Source: Bdellovibrionales bacterium
GTDB lineage: Bacteria; Bdellovibrionota_C; UBA2361; RFPC01
Assembly (NCBI GenBank): GCA_020434565.1
Contig: JAGRAO010000004.1
Coordinates: forward strand, 1-40,018
Length of the DNA: 40,018 nucleotides
Direction: 5' to 3'
Each line of letters begins with the position of its first letter. The stretch's first letter is position 1. Shown in pieces: positions 24,969-33,723 of this stretch. Below the pieces are notes generated by a model. It made no database searches and was not told where the DNA came from. It saw only the letters and a program-made list of their open reading frames with translations. The position numbers and the translations under genes were made by a program.

Positions 24969-25382
24969 GTGGGCACGAAGATGCATGGTGAATATCTTGG
25001 GGAACTTCAGATGGTTATGACCCACGAAGGCTCTGGAGCTGAGATCCTTACGGACGCGCCTAAGGACAATCAGGGGCTTGGAAGAAATTTTTCGCCAACT
25101 GATCTTTTCTCGGTTTCGCTCCCGAGTTGTATGCTCACAACAATGGGTATCTACGCGAAACAAAAAGAAATTTCGTTAGAGGGGAGCTCTTTCTCCGTTG
25201 AGAAGATTATGACCCCAAAGCCACCGAGAATGGTTCAGGAGCTTCGGGTTCAAATTCACCTCCCGAGTGCACTGACCGAGCAGGAAAGAGAGGTTTTGGA
25301 GCGGGTGGGAGCTACGTGCCCGGTACACCGTTCCCTCTCGCCGGAAGTCACGGTTTCAGTAGAGTACTTCTACGATCGATAG
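24969..25382 (+). CDS. OsmC family protein
   Basis: Cytoplasmic OsmC/Ohr-superfamily protein; relatives reduce organic hydroperoxides with two redox cysteines. The 137-residue product shows both: Cys in LPSCMLTTMGIYAK and Cys in ATCPVHRSLSPEV, with FSPTDLFSVSLPS before the first. It resembles the YhfA/OsmC branch more than Ohr. GTG at 24969 is chosen because GAGGAG lies seven to eight bases upstream; ATG at 24981 would be too far. It stands beside the Cys-rich gene region, but a functional link is not shown. Confidence 0.87.
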   Translation: MGTKMHGEYLGELQMVMTHEGSGAEILTDAPKDNQGLGRNFSPTDLFSVSLPSCMLTTMGIYAKQKEISLEGSSFSVEKIMTPKPPRMVQELRVQIHLPSALTEQEREVLERVGATCPVHRSLSPEVTVSVEYFYDR

Positions 25383-25595
25383 TTTTTTTTGATTACCTCT
25401 CCGAAGTCATTACCCTTTTAAGAGAGTAGGAATTTTTCCTAACTTTATAGGACACCCGTATTTACGGTGGCGCATAACGCCACTAATCGTCCGATTGCCG
25501 GAACCGAGCGGTTCTGTGCGGTTTCCCCTCAAGGTTCTCTTTTATTGGGTTCGTGATGTACCTGGGCGTTGTCCCACCAATAAGGAGACCATTAC

Positions 25596-25916
25596 ATGCT
25601 GACAGCATTTACCCATCAAGCTGGACCATCTCTCGCTCGTCACGAGTATCTCATTCGGAAATATTACTCGGATCATCAACGACACTTCGATCCAGAGATA
25701 GCTCGAGAGGAGTTGAAAGAGAGTGTCGGCGAAGTCTTTATGCGCCTCGTAAAACGAACTGCTCTCGTATTTTGTGTCTACGTTGGGCTCATGTTTGCGC
25801 TTCAAGGAGTTGCGCAAGCTGAGGAAACCGGAGATGAGAGTGGAAATACTACCGTAAGCTGCGTTGGGTGTATCGTTGCTTGTGACGGTGACGAGAGTTG
25901 CGATTACTCAATCTAG
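25596..25916 (+). CDS. Small protein with internal hydrophobic segment and Cys-rich tail
   Basis: The 106-residue product is not recognised. It has a long charged N terminus of about 50 residues, then a hydrophobic segment (TALVFCVYVGLMFALQGVAQA), then an acidic, Cys-rich tail ending CVGCIVACDGDESCDYSI. The layout fits a type II anchored protein or a late-signal secreted peptide with cleavage after VAQA. AAGGAG lies nine bases before ATG. Its leader has a GTGGCG/CGCCAC hairpin at 25467-25483. A RiPP-like precursor is possible, but no maturation enzyme was recognised, so this is only noted. It lies on the left edge of the Cys-rich gene region. Confidence 0.6.
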   Translation: MLTAFTHQAGPSLARHEYLIRKYYSDHQRHFDPEIAREELKESVGEVFMRLVKRTALVFCVYVGLMFALQGVAQAEETGDESGNTTVSCVGCIVACDGDESCDYSI

Positions 25917-26291
25917 TACAGCGATAGGTTTCTTCCCCATCACATGTAAAGGGCGGTACGAACGCCAACCGGTGAGAGCAAAGCGACAAAGTTCTTCGAC
26001 CAAAAAAATTGGCGAAAGCGAAGGTTCTTCCACCGAGGAGAGATGTGGTTGCCAAGCTTCCTTTTCTGTCCAAAGGCGAAAAACTTTCTGGTTGACCCAC
26101 GAGAGCAAATACCCGGAGAAATGTCTGTTTGATAACGATCAGAAATCAGGTGTTTGAGCTTGCCCCTGTCCTCCTCGCAACCAGAGCCCATCTTTGTTGC
26201 AAGCACAGCTTGACGGCAAGGCAGGGCCGGTCATTTCGAAAAGATCCCGGAAATTCTGATTTACAAGGGACTGGTATTTTTGAGCCGGTTC
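25917..26291. other. 375-base gap, no supported gene
   Basis: Frames on both strands run through this stretch (25864-26157 + and 25940-26206 -) but show no family likeness, no signal peptide and no clear ribosome binding site. The + frame is rich in Lys/Arg/Ser and overlaps the previous gene in another frame. No strong hairpin with a T-run was seen; it separates two convergent genes. Confidence 0.5.
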
Positions 26292-27776
26292 TTAGTTCTT
26301 ACCGTTTGAGTAGAGCACTACCGTAACCAACTGCTCAGGATGGTCGCACTTATACAGGAGTTCTCCATCTCCTCGATTTACAGGATGGAGTTCAAGATCC
26401 TCCTCGTCAGGGGTCAATCCTTTCACCTCTTTTACAAAATCGCCATCAAATGGAAGAGCGTATTGAAAGACGCGCCCGCCATCCAAAACGCGTGGAATAT
26501 CAGTTGGTGCGGGCTCAGACGGGTCGTAGAGTATCAGGCTAAAATACACCGCCTTTGTTCTATCGAGGTTGGCCGGAACAGAGAATCTGGCGCGTTCATG
26601 GGGTTGAATCCGATTCACGACCTGCCCGTCAACGTCGGTACCACTTGGAACCACTGATGATGACTCGGTCAACTGAGAACGAAGAGCGGAGCCCACGGTA
26701 TTGAGATTGAGATCGTTTGCGACAACGTTACCATTTTCATCAACGAGCACGATAATCGGCACTCCACTTCCGACTTTTCCAGTGAGTGCTTCGGACTGAA
26801 GAGTCCAAGCCCGAGAGTCTCCAGGAATTCGAACGACGCTCCAATTTGCGACCGACGATGCATCCTCAAGTTGGTGCTCGACAAATGCGCGGCTTGCGTC
26901 AGAGAGCACTCTATCGTCGATATTGATTGTCACGACACCAAATCTCCCCGGAAATTCTTGAGCGATCTCCTTAATTTTGTCGTGTAACATTCGACAGGGA
27001 TGACACCACGATGCACCAACATCAATGAGATATGGCTTTCCCAACAACTCAGCTGAGCGGAGAACGACCCCGTCACCGCCCCGGAGAATATCGACTCCGT
27101 ACTCCTCGCTTTCGCTGAGTGACCATTCAAGCCGTGCTCCGTGAGGTGCATGTGGGATGAGCGAGATTCCAAGTTCACGACCTTCTTTAACGGCTGAGAG
27201 GGCTACTTGTTGGCGTACTGCGTCATTCGGCAGTGATTTACGAAGGGAGAACGCGACTCCAGGGTCTTCGTCTGAAATACCGCCCGACTCAAGCGAGCCA
27301 AAGATATACGAAGCAGAATCCGATGCTGAAGGAACAAATGTGACCTCTCTTCCAGCGGCAGTTCGTACTACGAGGAGATAATCGATCCCTTTTCGACGAT
27401 CGAGCTCCTCCACAGCCACAATGAACTCACCTGAATCCTCGTCGACATAGGTCATCACATCCGATCCGTTGAGCTGTTCAACGGGGAGTGTTGTTACTCG
27501 GAGAAAATCTCGACATCCTCGAAGAGCTTCATCAGTGCGCATCGGAATGACAACCGGGTCAAACGTTTCTCTATTTGTTCGATGAGGCTCAAGCGAGGGA
27601 GCTATTGCAGTTTCTTCGGGAGTCGATCCAAAAGAGGCGTCGGCCAAGGTCGGATGATCCTTGTCTTGGGATGCCTGTCCAACCGAATTTCCCAGTCGTC
27701 CGAACACGAGAGCCCCAGCTACAGCGGCCACTGCGCCACCACCAACGAGTGTTTTTCCTGAGAGGAGTTTTCCCAT
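26292..27776 (-). CDS. Envelope-anchored thioredoxin-fold protein (paralogue 1)
   Basis: Probable periplasmic thiol-disulfide oxidoreductase. In the 494-residue product, an N-terminal membrane segment (TLVGGGAVAAVAGALVFG) anchors the protein. A region of about 200 residues of unknown fold follows. A thioredoxin domain comes next with active site WCHPC (Trp257-Cys261) and the cis-Pro region GVPIIVLVDENG. About 110 further residues end in YKCDHPEQLVTVVLYSNG. The segment before the thioredoxin domain (AVKEGRELGISLIPHAPHG) resembles the matching part of the protein at 31542. It is divergent from a pair of secreted Cys-rich genes, which are its likely substrates; that is inference. No strong ribosome binding site. 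Confidence 0.8.
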   Translation of the reverse strand: MGKLLSGKTLVGGGAVAAVAGALVFGRLGNSVGQASQDKDHPTLADASFGSTPEETAIAPSLEPHRTNRETFDPVVIPMRTDEALRGCRDFLRVTTLPVEQLNGSDVMTYVDEDSGEFIVAVEELDRRKGIDYLLVVRTAAGREVTFVPSASDSASYIFGSLESGGISDEDPGVAFSLRKSLPNDAVRQQVALSAVKEGRELGISLIPHAPHGARLEWSLSESEEYGVDILRGGDGVVLRSAELLGKPYLIDVGASWCHPCRMLHDKIKEIAQEFPGRFGVVTINIDDRVLSDASRAFVEHQLEDASSVANWSVVRIPGDSRAWTLQSEALTGKVGSGVPIIVLVDENGNVVANDLNLNTVGSALRSQLTESSSVVPSGTDVDGQVVNRIQPHERARFSVPANLDRTKAVYFSLILYDPSEPAPTDIPRVLDGGRVFQYALPFDGDFVKEVKGLTPDEEDLELHPVNRGDGELLYKCDHPEQLVTVVLYSNGKN

Positions 27777-28337
27777 AAGAGCCCGACCTTACGAATACTT
27801 CTGCGGAAGTGAGCGCGGGATTCATGCTCACCTATCAGATCGGGACACTACCATACCTCAAAACGTTAATCATGTTCTTCAGATTATCCTTGACAGTTGA
27901 GCCTTCCTCTTTGATTATCTCCCCGCCTTTGGTCGTTTTCCGAGGAGGTTTTGAGCTGTAGCACCCATGTGCAATCGTGCAGTCGACTCCTCATCTGTGA
28001 GCCACTCCGTTTGCCCAACTCATCTGCGGCTTCCCTTTTTTTAGAGCCTTTTGGCTTCTCTCCTACTTTGCCAGGTTTGGGTCGACGGTAGTTAACCCAA
28101 CGTTGGGCTGAAGGAATCGCTAGCTTTTGGACTGAGTCCGAAGGTGAAGGCGTGCATCTGCATTTCTCCTTCTCTGCTTGTCCTTGTCCTCCTTTGGTGC
28201 CGTGCTCCTGATTGTGTGAGCGGCTCCGGGAGGGGGGCATTTTTCGGAGTCGGTACAATTTGTGCCGGGATGCGAAGTCTTTGCTTCCGTATTTCAGTTC
28301 TTTTTAAATCACCACAGACACAGTTGGAGTCTACGTT
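27777..28337. other. 561-base gap upstream of the Cys-rich pair
   Basis: No gene is supported. A basic minus-strand frame (27884-28258) and a Cys-containing plus-strand frame (28144-28341, whose stop overlaps the next start) were judged non-coding. A stem with arms CGGCTCCG and CGGAGTCG around 28221-28252, enclosing a G-run and a T-run, lies about 90 bases before the first Cys-rich gene and could be a leader element. Divergent promoters for the thioredoxin-like gene and the Cys-rich genes must lie here. Confidence 0.45.
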
Positions 28338-28721
28338 ATGAAAAAAAATGCGTTGCTTTTTTCTCTCAGCGTAGTTGCCGTCTTTGCGGTTTCCGTTCTT
28401 GGAACCCGTGTGACGACAGCTCAAGCCGATGAGCAGGACCTCTCGACAAGTAATCTTCTGAAAGTCATTCAGATGTATGACGACGCTCTCGTTAGCTCAA
28501 TCGATGGCCAACAGCGAGCTACCGCTGGCGGTGGATGCGATGGTACCGAATGTAACCTTCCAGGCAATGGCGGAGTTGATTGCGGATGTAACGGAACTGG
28601 TGGATGCACCAGTGGCGGTAGCGGAAGCCAATCGTGGGTAGAGTGTGACGATGGAAACGGAACCACTGTTCGGTGTAGCCGAAATTCGAACGGACAGGGT
28701 TGTAACTGTACTCGGCGATAG
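28338..28721 (+). CDS. Secreted Cys-rich protein, module 1 copy a
   Basis: The 127-residue product is not a recognised family. A signal peptide (LLFSLSVVAVFAVSVLG, cleavage near TTAQA) is followed by about 35 charged residues and a C-terminal domain of about 60 residues with nine cysteines: GGGCDG, TECN, DCGCNGTGGC, WVECDDG, VRCSRN, GCNC. Gly, Asn and Ser fill the gaps. The DCGCNG...C...VxC...CxC layout resembles the other Cys-rich proteins in the window. GGAG lies nine bases before ATG. It starts a tandem pair with the gene at 28766. Confidence 0.75.
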   Translation: MKKNALLFSLSVVAVFAVSVLGTRVTTAQADEQDLSTSNLLKVIQMYDDALVSSIDGQQRATAGGGCDGTECNLPGNGGVDCGCNGTGGCTSGGSGSQSWVECDDGNGTTVRCSRNSNGQGCNCTRR

Positions 28722-28765
28722 TTCCCGTCGAGGATAATTCTTGATTCATGAGGAGATTACGTACT

Positions 28766-29086
28766 GTGAAAACAAAATTATTTATCTTGTCTCTTTTGTT
28801 GGGTTGCTTCTTTGTAAGTGTCGCCCCTTCTACTCAATTGCTTGCAGATGACGACTGTGTAGAGTGTCAAACGAGTATGCCAGGAAGTGGAGACACTTCT
28901 TGTAAGTGTACTGGTGTCACTTGCTCCTGTACTGGATCTGGAAGTCAGACCGTTTGTACGTGTAAGAAGGCAGATGGAAAGAAAACCACATGCAGGTACA
29001 CCAATAACGGGTCTTGCCGGTGTACAACTACCCGCCCATCTGGTTCAGGGTCAGGCTCCGGTTCTTATGACTATGCGTCTTGGTAG
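28766..29086 (+). CDS. Secreted Cys-rich protein, module 1 copy b
   Basis: Product of 106 residues from GTG at 28766, which has AGGAG ten bases upstream; ATG at 28748 adds six residues and has poor spacing. Signal peptide (KLFILSLLLGCFFVSVAPS, cleavage near LLA-DD). The mature region has ten cysteines in an ordered pattern: CVEC, SCKCTG, TCSCTG, VCTCKK, TTCRYT, SCRC. A Ser/Gly tail (GSGSGSGSYDYASW) follows. CKCTGVTCSC matches the CxCxGxxCxC element of the larger proteins at 32983 and 33724. A strong terminator lies 30 bases after the stop. Confidence 0.75.
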   Translation: MKTKLFILSLLLGCFFVSVAPSTQLLADDDCVECQTSMPGSGDTSCKCTGVTCSCTGSGSQTVCTCKKADGKKTTCRYTNNGSCRCTTTRPSGSGSGSGSYDYASW

Positions 29087-29115
29087 TCGCTTGTAGAATA
29101 TAGTCATAGAGATTT

Positions 29116-29152
29116 GGGCGGTCGGTCGTTGGATCGATCGCCCTATTTTTTT
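29116..29152 (+). terminator. Rho-independent terminator
   Basis: Arms GGGCGGTCG (29116-29124) and CGATCGCCC (29135-29143) pair over nine bases with one G-T, around a ten-base loop, followed directly by a T-run (29144-29152). It ends the transcript of the two small Cys-rich genes and separates them from the membrane-protein gene. Confidence 0.88.
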
Positions 29153-29212
29153 GTGATGGTTCTCTCGGATTATTCCGTTACTTTCCAGTTGCAGTAGCTC
29201 GGAGGTCATGAG

Positions 29213-31531
29213 ATGGCTTCTCGTCATTCCACTCTTGGCAGGTTTCCGTTTCGATTCCTCTCTGTAATCACTTGCCTGATCTTGCTGTTCATCGTCCTTG
29301 AGCCGCTTTTAAGTTCGAGAGTGACAGCTGGCTGGGATATCACTCCACATTACTACCTGGCCCACTCCATGGCCGAGCTTCTCCGTGCTGGCCACGTGAG
29401 TGGCTACGACACGCTGTGGTTCGCAGGATATCCGAGCTTCACGCTGTATCAGCCATTGACCTACTTGCTCGCAGCGTTGCCGAACTTTCTTTCCGATGGT
29501 CAAACCTCTGTTGGCCTCGGATTTAACATTCTGCTCGTTTTTGCCCCGTTTTTTCTTTTGTTCTCACTCTGGTTCTGCACGAAAAAGTGGTTTGGGTCTG
29601 AGGCAGCTGGATTTGCAGTACCGCTTGGATTGTGTTGGCTGTTTCTCGGCAAGGATGTCTCTCATCTCGGAATTGGCATTCATAGCATTACCTATGTTGG
29701 CCTTCTCGCTCAACTCATCGGGGTGTCGCTGGCATTGATCGTTATTGGAGTATGTTCTCCAAAAGTGCGGGTATCTCTCTCGTCAACACTTGTTGCTGGC
29801 ATCAGCGTTTCTCTCGTCCTGCTCTGCCACAGTCTCACGTCGCTCTTTCTCGCCTCAGTTATGGGGTTGCTCGTTCTGTTTGGCAAGAGCTGGCGGCAGA
29901 GGTTGAGAATATTGCTCGTGGGAGTTCTCGGGATACTTCTCAGTTCTTGGTGGTTTCTTCCGTTCTTGAAACATCTCCCATTTAGCTCAGGTGAAAAACT
30001 TGCCGCTAGTAGCATGTATCCCGATCCACTCTTTGCGCTTTTCCCAGGCCTCAATATCGGGAGGATAAAGGATATCGTCAATGTTATTGAGGCATCTGGA
30101 CCGTGGTCTGAAGTCGTTTCTCGCATTCCATTTATCGGAATTCTCTTTCTTTTTGGAGCCATCGTTGGCGTAAGGAAATTGCTTCGCCATGAACAATCTC
30201 AATTTCTCTTCATCTCGTTTCTCCTTCTCTTGCTCCTTCCACGGGACTTCTTCTCGCAAGGCCTCGACTTGCCGATTCACTACTATCGCTTTGTTCAACC
30301 GATTTCACTGCTCACTCTTGTCGTGTGTGCCGTTGGGCTGGCAGATTGGGCTCGCCGGTATGGTGTCGGATCCACCTGGCTGGGAGTGATGTTTATTGTA
30401 GGATTCTTTGCTTTTCCAAACTTTGATCTTCAGCAGGTCGATAAGGACCCGTTTGGAAATTCGAAGCGGGGAGATTTTCCTGTTCATCTCTTTGTTGACG
30501 AATATCACTGGTATCCTGAAGCAGTTGCGATGATGGAGGAGATCGCTTCTCTTCAGCCAGAGGGAAGGGTGGCGGTGGAGAGTCCGGTGAAAGATCAATT
30601 TATTCTAGGCTCGCCACATTTTTTCACGACCATGCTCCCCCTCAGATATTCGATCCCCGTTGTTCCGGGACTGCTTGCTGAGTCGGCGTTTTCTTCGGGT
30701 TTTCTCATTCCGCCGCTGAGTGAGTTTTCAGAGAGCCTGCTTTGGGGGAGAACAGCACTCTTAGATACCTCGGAGTTTCTTTCGCTCCTACCGAATCAGC
30801 TGATAGAGAGGCTCTCTCGACACTATAACGTTGAATATCTCTTGATAAGCACTCGGGCAGCTCGACAACGGATCTCAACCATGCAAGGAGGGGTGCTCGA
30901 GCAGGTGAAAGAGCGCGGTGAATTTGTTCTTTACCGGGTGAGCGGGTTGAGGCCCCGGATCCGGTGTACTACGGGTAGGCCTCTTCTCTATGTGAGTCAG
31001 GGAGGAAAAGACGCTCGCGAAATGTTTGAATGGTGGTACGCGTCAGAACTTCAACAGGAGTTCGATCTCTTTGCTCTCCCTCCGGGTCAAAACCTTCCAC
31101 TTGATGAAGAGCTCCAAAACTTTGCTGGAATTATCGTTTCGCTTGATAGAAACGATCAACGCCAAAGCGGGCTCATTAAGTCGTATGATTCGCTTCCGAT
31201 CCCAACGATCTTTCTTGATGTTACAACTCAAGATATTGCGTCTGAGGTTCGGTTTGTTTCAGATACTCGACATCCAGAGGCGTTACCGCTCTTGAAAGGG
31301 TATGTTGCCTCCCTTCGAGAATCCGAGGCTGATGCTTCTCCTAACGAAAGCGTGTCAATTGAAGTTGAGGAAGAGTCCTCTGAGTCAATTCGTTTTCGCT
31401 CTGAGTGCCCAACCGTTGTAGGGTATTCATACACGCCGCGTTGGCAAGCGAAACACCAACTGTATCTTGCGGCACCGAGTCACATGGGGCTTTTTCCGCA
31501 CGGAGAGGAGCAGCTTGAGTTTGTGAGATAG
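29213..31531 (+). CDS. Polytopic membrane protein, possible GT-C-type (PTPS-related) protein
   Basis: The 772-residue product has about 11-12 membrane segments in its first 420 residues and about 350 soluble residues after them. The first outer loop reads GWDITPHYYLAHSMAELLRAG and LWFAGYPSFTLYQPLTYLLA, a pattern seen in membrane proteins annotated as 6-pyruvoyl-tetrahydropterin-synthase related and in GT-C glycosyltransferases, with an acidic residue in the first loop. Substrate unknown; a sugar-transfer role on secreted proteins is only an idea. GGAGG lies seven bases before ATG. It sits between the two thioredoxin/Cys-rich modules. Confidence 0.7.
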   Translation: MASRHSTLGRFPFRFLSVITCLILLFIVLEPLLSSRVTAGWDITPHYYLAHSMAELLRAGHVSGYDTLWFAGYPSFTLYQPLTYLLAALPNFLSDGQTSVGLGFNILLVFAPFFLLFSLWFCTKKWFGSEAAGFAVPLGLCWLFLGKDVSHLGIGIHSITYVGLLAQLIGVSLALIVIGVCSPKVRVSLSSTLVAGISVSLVLLCHSLTSLFLASVMGLLVLFGKSWRQRLRILLVGVLGILLSSWWFLPFLKHLPFSSGEKLAASSMYPDPLFALFPGLNIGRIKDIVNVIEASGPWSEVVSRIPFIGILFLFGAIVGVRKLLRHEQSQFLFISFLLLLLLPRDFFSQGLDLPIHYYRFVQPISLLTLVVCAVGLADWARRYGVGSTWLGVMFIVGFFAFPNFDLQQVDKDPFGNSKRGDFPVHLFVDEYHWYPEAVAMMEEIASLQPEGRVAVESPVKDQFILGSPHFFTTMLPLRYSIPVVPGLLAESAFSSGFLIPPLSEFSESLLWGRTALLDTSEFLSLLPNQLIERLSRHYNVEYLLISTRAARQRISTMQGGVLEQVKERGEFVLYRVSGLRPRIRCTTGRPLLYVSQGGKDAREMFEWWYASELQQEFDLFALPPGQNLPLDEELQNFAGIIVSLDRNDQRQSGLIKSYDSLPIPTIFLDVTTQDIASEVRFVSDTRHPEALPLLKGYVASLRESEADASPNESVSIEVEEESSESIRFRSECPTVVGYSYTPRWQAKHQLYLAAPSHMGLFPHGEEQLEFVR

Positions 31532-31541
31532 AGCCAATTGC

Positions 31542-32690
31542 CTACTCAGCTGGAGGAGGGAAAGAATCGAATACGCTCTCTACCGCGGAAGTTACCTTTC
31601 CCCGTACCCCACCCACGAGAAGATCTCGGACAACGCCGGTCGAATCTATGATTGTTACGCGAGGGAGAGGTCCTGCTTTGCTGCCAAGGCTCGCCTGATG
31701 CCAAAGTCGAGAGAAATCACTGTTCAATGGTACATAAACGAGGTTCCAATTCTGCGGGATCTTTTCGTTCGTAGCCTCGAGAGCGTTTGAGTCCCCCTCG
31801 TGAGCGACATAGATAACGGCTAGTTTTTCACCATATCTCTTCTGGAGTTCTACGAGTTCCGGAAGAACTATTGTCGTACAACTTCCACACCACTGAGCAC
31901 TCTCGTCAATGACGAGGATTTTTCCAGCAAAATCTGAGAGAGATGTAGAATAGTGGTTAAAATCTTCCCCCTTTTCCAGGCTTTGAGTAGCCTTTGCAGA
32001 GTCACGTGAAAGAGCAGTGAGGGAAAAGTCCGTTCTCTCTCCAACCGGGAGATAAGGAAGCACTCTCAATCCCCGTTCCCGAGCTTCAACTACTGCCGCG
32101 TCTCGCACTTCTTGTGCTCCGTCGGGCAACAGCGCTTCAACGGCTATTTGCGAGATTTGAAAGTCTTTCGGAAGCCCAAAAAGAATTCCACGGCTATCAC
32201 CGAGAGCCGCTGGAGTTGATAGGACTTCCTTGTTGCCCTCCTTGTCCCAGAGAAGCACCTGAATCTTTAGTTCATCTCTATTTGCCTGTTGGAAGAGATC
32301 CTCTGGGAGGAGTGCGACACGATACTCATGAGTAAGAATTTTTTCCGAGCCCCAATCAAGGGCCTCTTCAACCGCCTGAAATTCTCGCGCCGGAGAGATA
32401 GCAGTGATAGGGCAGAGTCGAAGAGAAGCAAAACCATTCTCTCGCGCCAGTGGGATACTCGGCTCAGTTGGACCCAAAAGAAGCGTATAACCGGGTGTGT
32501 TCCCAAGTCTTTTGTTATGTAGGTTTTCAAGAAAATTCTGTTTCTGTTCTTCCTCAGTCTGGTCAAGAGCAGAAGCCACTTGAAACGAACTCTGCCCGAG
32601 ATCCTGGAGATCGTAGTTTCGTTGTTGCACTGGCTGAAGGGCAGCCAGACCAACAACGCACGCTACTGCTTTAGTTGAGTGAAGCGGCAT
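31542..32690 (-). CDS. Exported thioredoxin-fold protein (paralogue 2)
   Basis: Probable envelope thiol-disulfide oxidoreductase. The 382-residue product has a signal-like hydrophobic run (AVACVVGLAALQ) near the N terminus. A region of about 220 residues of unknown fold follows. A C-terminal thioredoxin domain carries active site WCGSC (Trp267-Cys271) and a cis-Pro region at PLPRVTIIDSTG. The segment EARERGLRVLPYLPVGERTDFSL aligns with the same place in the protein at 26292, so they look paralogous; this copy lacks the C-terminal extension. ATG at 32690 has AGGA six bases upstream and is preferred to the start at 32741. It is convergent with the membrane-protein gene and divergent from the second Cys-rich pair. 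Confidence 0.8.
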   Translation of the reverse strand: MPLHSTKAVACVVGLAALQPVQQRNYDLQDLGQSSFQVASALDQTEEEQKQNFLENLHNKRLGNTPGYTLLLGPTEPSIPLARENGFASLRLCPITAISPAREFQAVEEALDWGSEKILTHEYRVALLPEDLFQQANRDELKIQVLLWDKEGNKEVLSTPAALGDSRGILFGLPKDFQISQIAVEALLPDGAQEVRDAAVVEARERGLRVLPYLPVGERTDFSLTALSRDSAKATQSLEKGEDFNHYSTSLSDFAGKILVIDESAQWCGSCTTIVLPELVELQKRYGEKLAVIYVAHEGDSNALEATNEKIPQNWNLVYVPLNSDFSRLWHQASLGSKAGPLPRVTIIDSTGVVRDLLVGGVRGKVTSAVESVFDSFPPPAE

Positions 32691-32982
32691 TCTTGTCCTG
32701 ATGGTTGCAAAGTTGGACAAAGTATTAGTTGAAATGGTCACTCAGTCAAATGTGAGCAGAAGCTTAGTGTGCGCTGCAGTGCGCGAGAAGCAAGTTTTTC
32801 TTTACATTGCTTTCTTGGGCCCTTAAGTTACGGCTCATCTCATTGCTTGGCAGAGTTCACCCATTTCTGGCAAGGCTCTTCTAAGGCTTTCTCATTGAGT
32901 GAGACTGCTCATAGAGAGTGTCTCTACCCTAAGTCATCCCGTTCACAACGTGAGCTGGTCGGTAAATGTTAAGGAGGTCTCA

Positions 32983-33567
32983 GTGCCGGATAGTCAAAGG
33001 CTCCGTTCGTTTTCATTTGCATTCTTCCTTACGTTGATTTCTGTTCTTGTTCCCGGCATCGCGGCTTCTCAGGCGAGACAGAGCACCGCTCTCAACGGAG
33101 GAATATCCTCTGCGGAACTTTCGTGTGTTGAAGGCGGGTTGCACTTGAGTGGAGTTTTTCGCTCGGTCGATGATGTTCTAAAGGTTTGTGTCGACCCGAA
33201 TGGCTGTGAAAGCGATTCAAATCCTGATGAGGGCTATAGCTGTACGTGTGGCGCAGATAGCGGCTCCGATTGTTCGTGTAACGGGAATACCTGTACCTGT
33301 CTTAGCGGCGATGGTGAATCGAGAGTGATCTGTGAGACTCGTCCTGACGGTGGTTGCCTCTGTTCTCCGTCTGGGGTTGGAGAGGGAATCTACTGCAAGG
33401 CTGGTATTCCGATTCCCGGGAAGGATACCTCGTGCTTTTGCGCGGCTGGAGGCCCGAATCCGGCATGTCGACGAGACGGACGCTACGTTACCTGCATAGA
33501 TGACGACAAAGAGACAAACTGTCGATTGAACGAAGATACAGGGGAATGCGAATGCTTTACGAGTTAG
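32983..33567 (+). CDS. Secreted Cys-rich protein, module 2 copy a
   Basis: The 194-residue product has no recognised family. GTG at 32983 follows AAGGAGG by about five bases. A signal peptide (FSFAFFLTLISVLVPGIAA) precedes about 160 residues with 20 cysteines. The pattern includes GCESDS, SCTCGADSG, DCSCNGNTCTC, VICE, GCLC, YCKAG, SCFC, ACRRDGRYVTC, NCRLN and ECECF. Every cysteine aligns with the next gene's protein. Likely an extracellular, disulfide-stabilised protein. Its thioredoxin-like neighbour is the divergent gene at 31542. Confidence 0.8.
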   Translation: MPDSQRLRSFSFAFFLTLISVLVPGIAASQARQSTALNGGISSAELSCVEGGLHLSGVFRSVDDVLKVCVDPNGCESDSNPDEGYSCTCGADSGSDCSCNGNTCTCLSGDGESRVICETRPDGGCLCSPSGVGEGIYCKAGIPIPGKDTSCFCAAGGPNPACRRDGRYVTCIDDDKETNCRLNEDTGECECFTS

Positions 33568-33723
33568 GAAAGCCCTGGACAAGTGGTGCCTCTCGAGTGG
33601 TTGGAACTACGCGAGAATTCTCTATTTTTAGAGAGGAGCTTTTTATCCGACATTGATTTTTTTGCTGAAATAACACAACAAGGGGCCCTGAGATATAATG
33701 CCCCATTTACTGAGGAGTTGAGG

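Noticed and set aside
25864-26157. Forward frame after the 106-residue gene as a frameshifted continuation
   Set aside because: The residues are Lys/Arg/Ser-rich without a recognisable domain, and the upstream gene ends with a natural Cys tail.
27884-28258. Basic minus-strand frame upstream of the Cys-rich genes
   Set aside because: Unusual composition (Lys/Arg/Gln/Ser), no family likeness, no ribosome binding site.
28144-28341. Cys-containing small frame whose stop overlaps the next start
   Set aside because: Weak ribosome binding site, no clear signal peptide and a hairpin in the same DNA; possible leader peptide, but unsupported.
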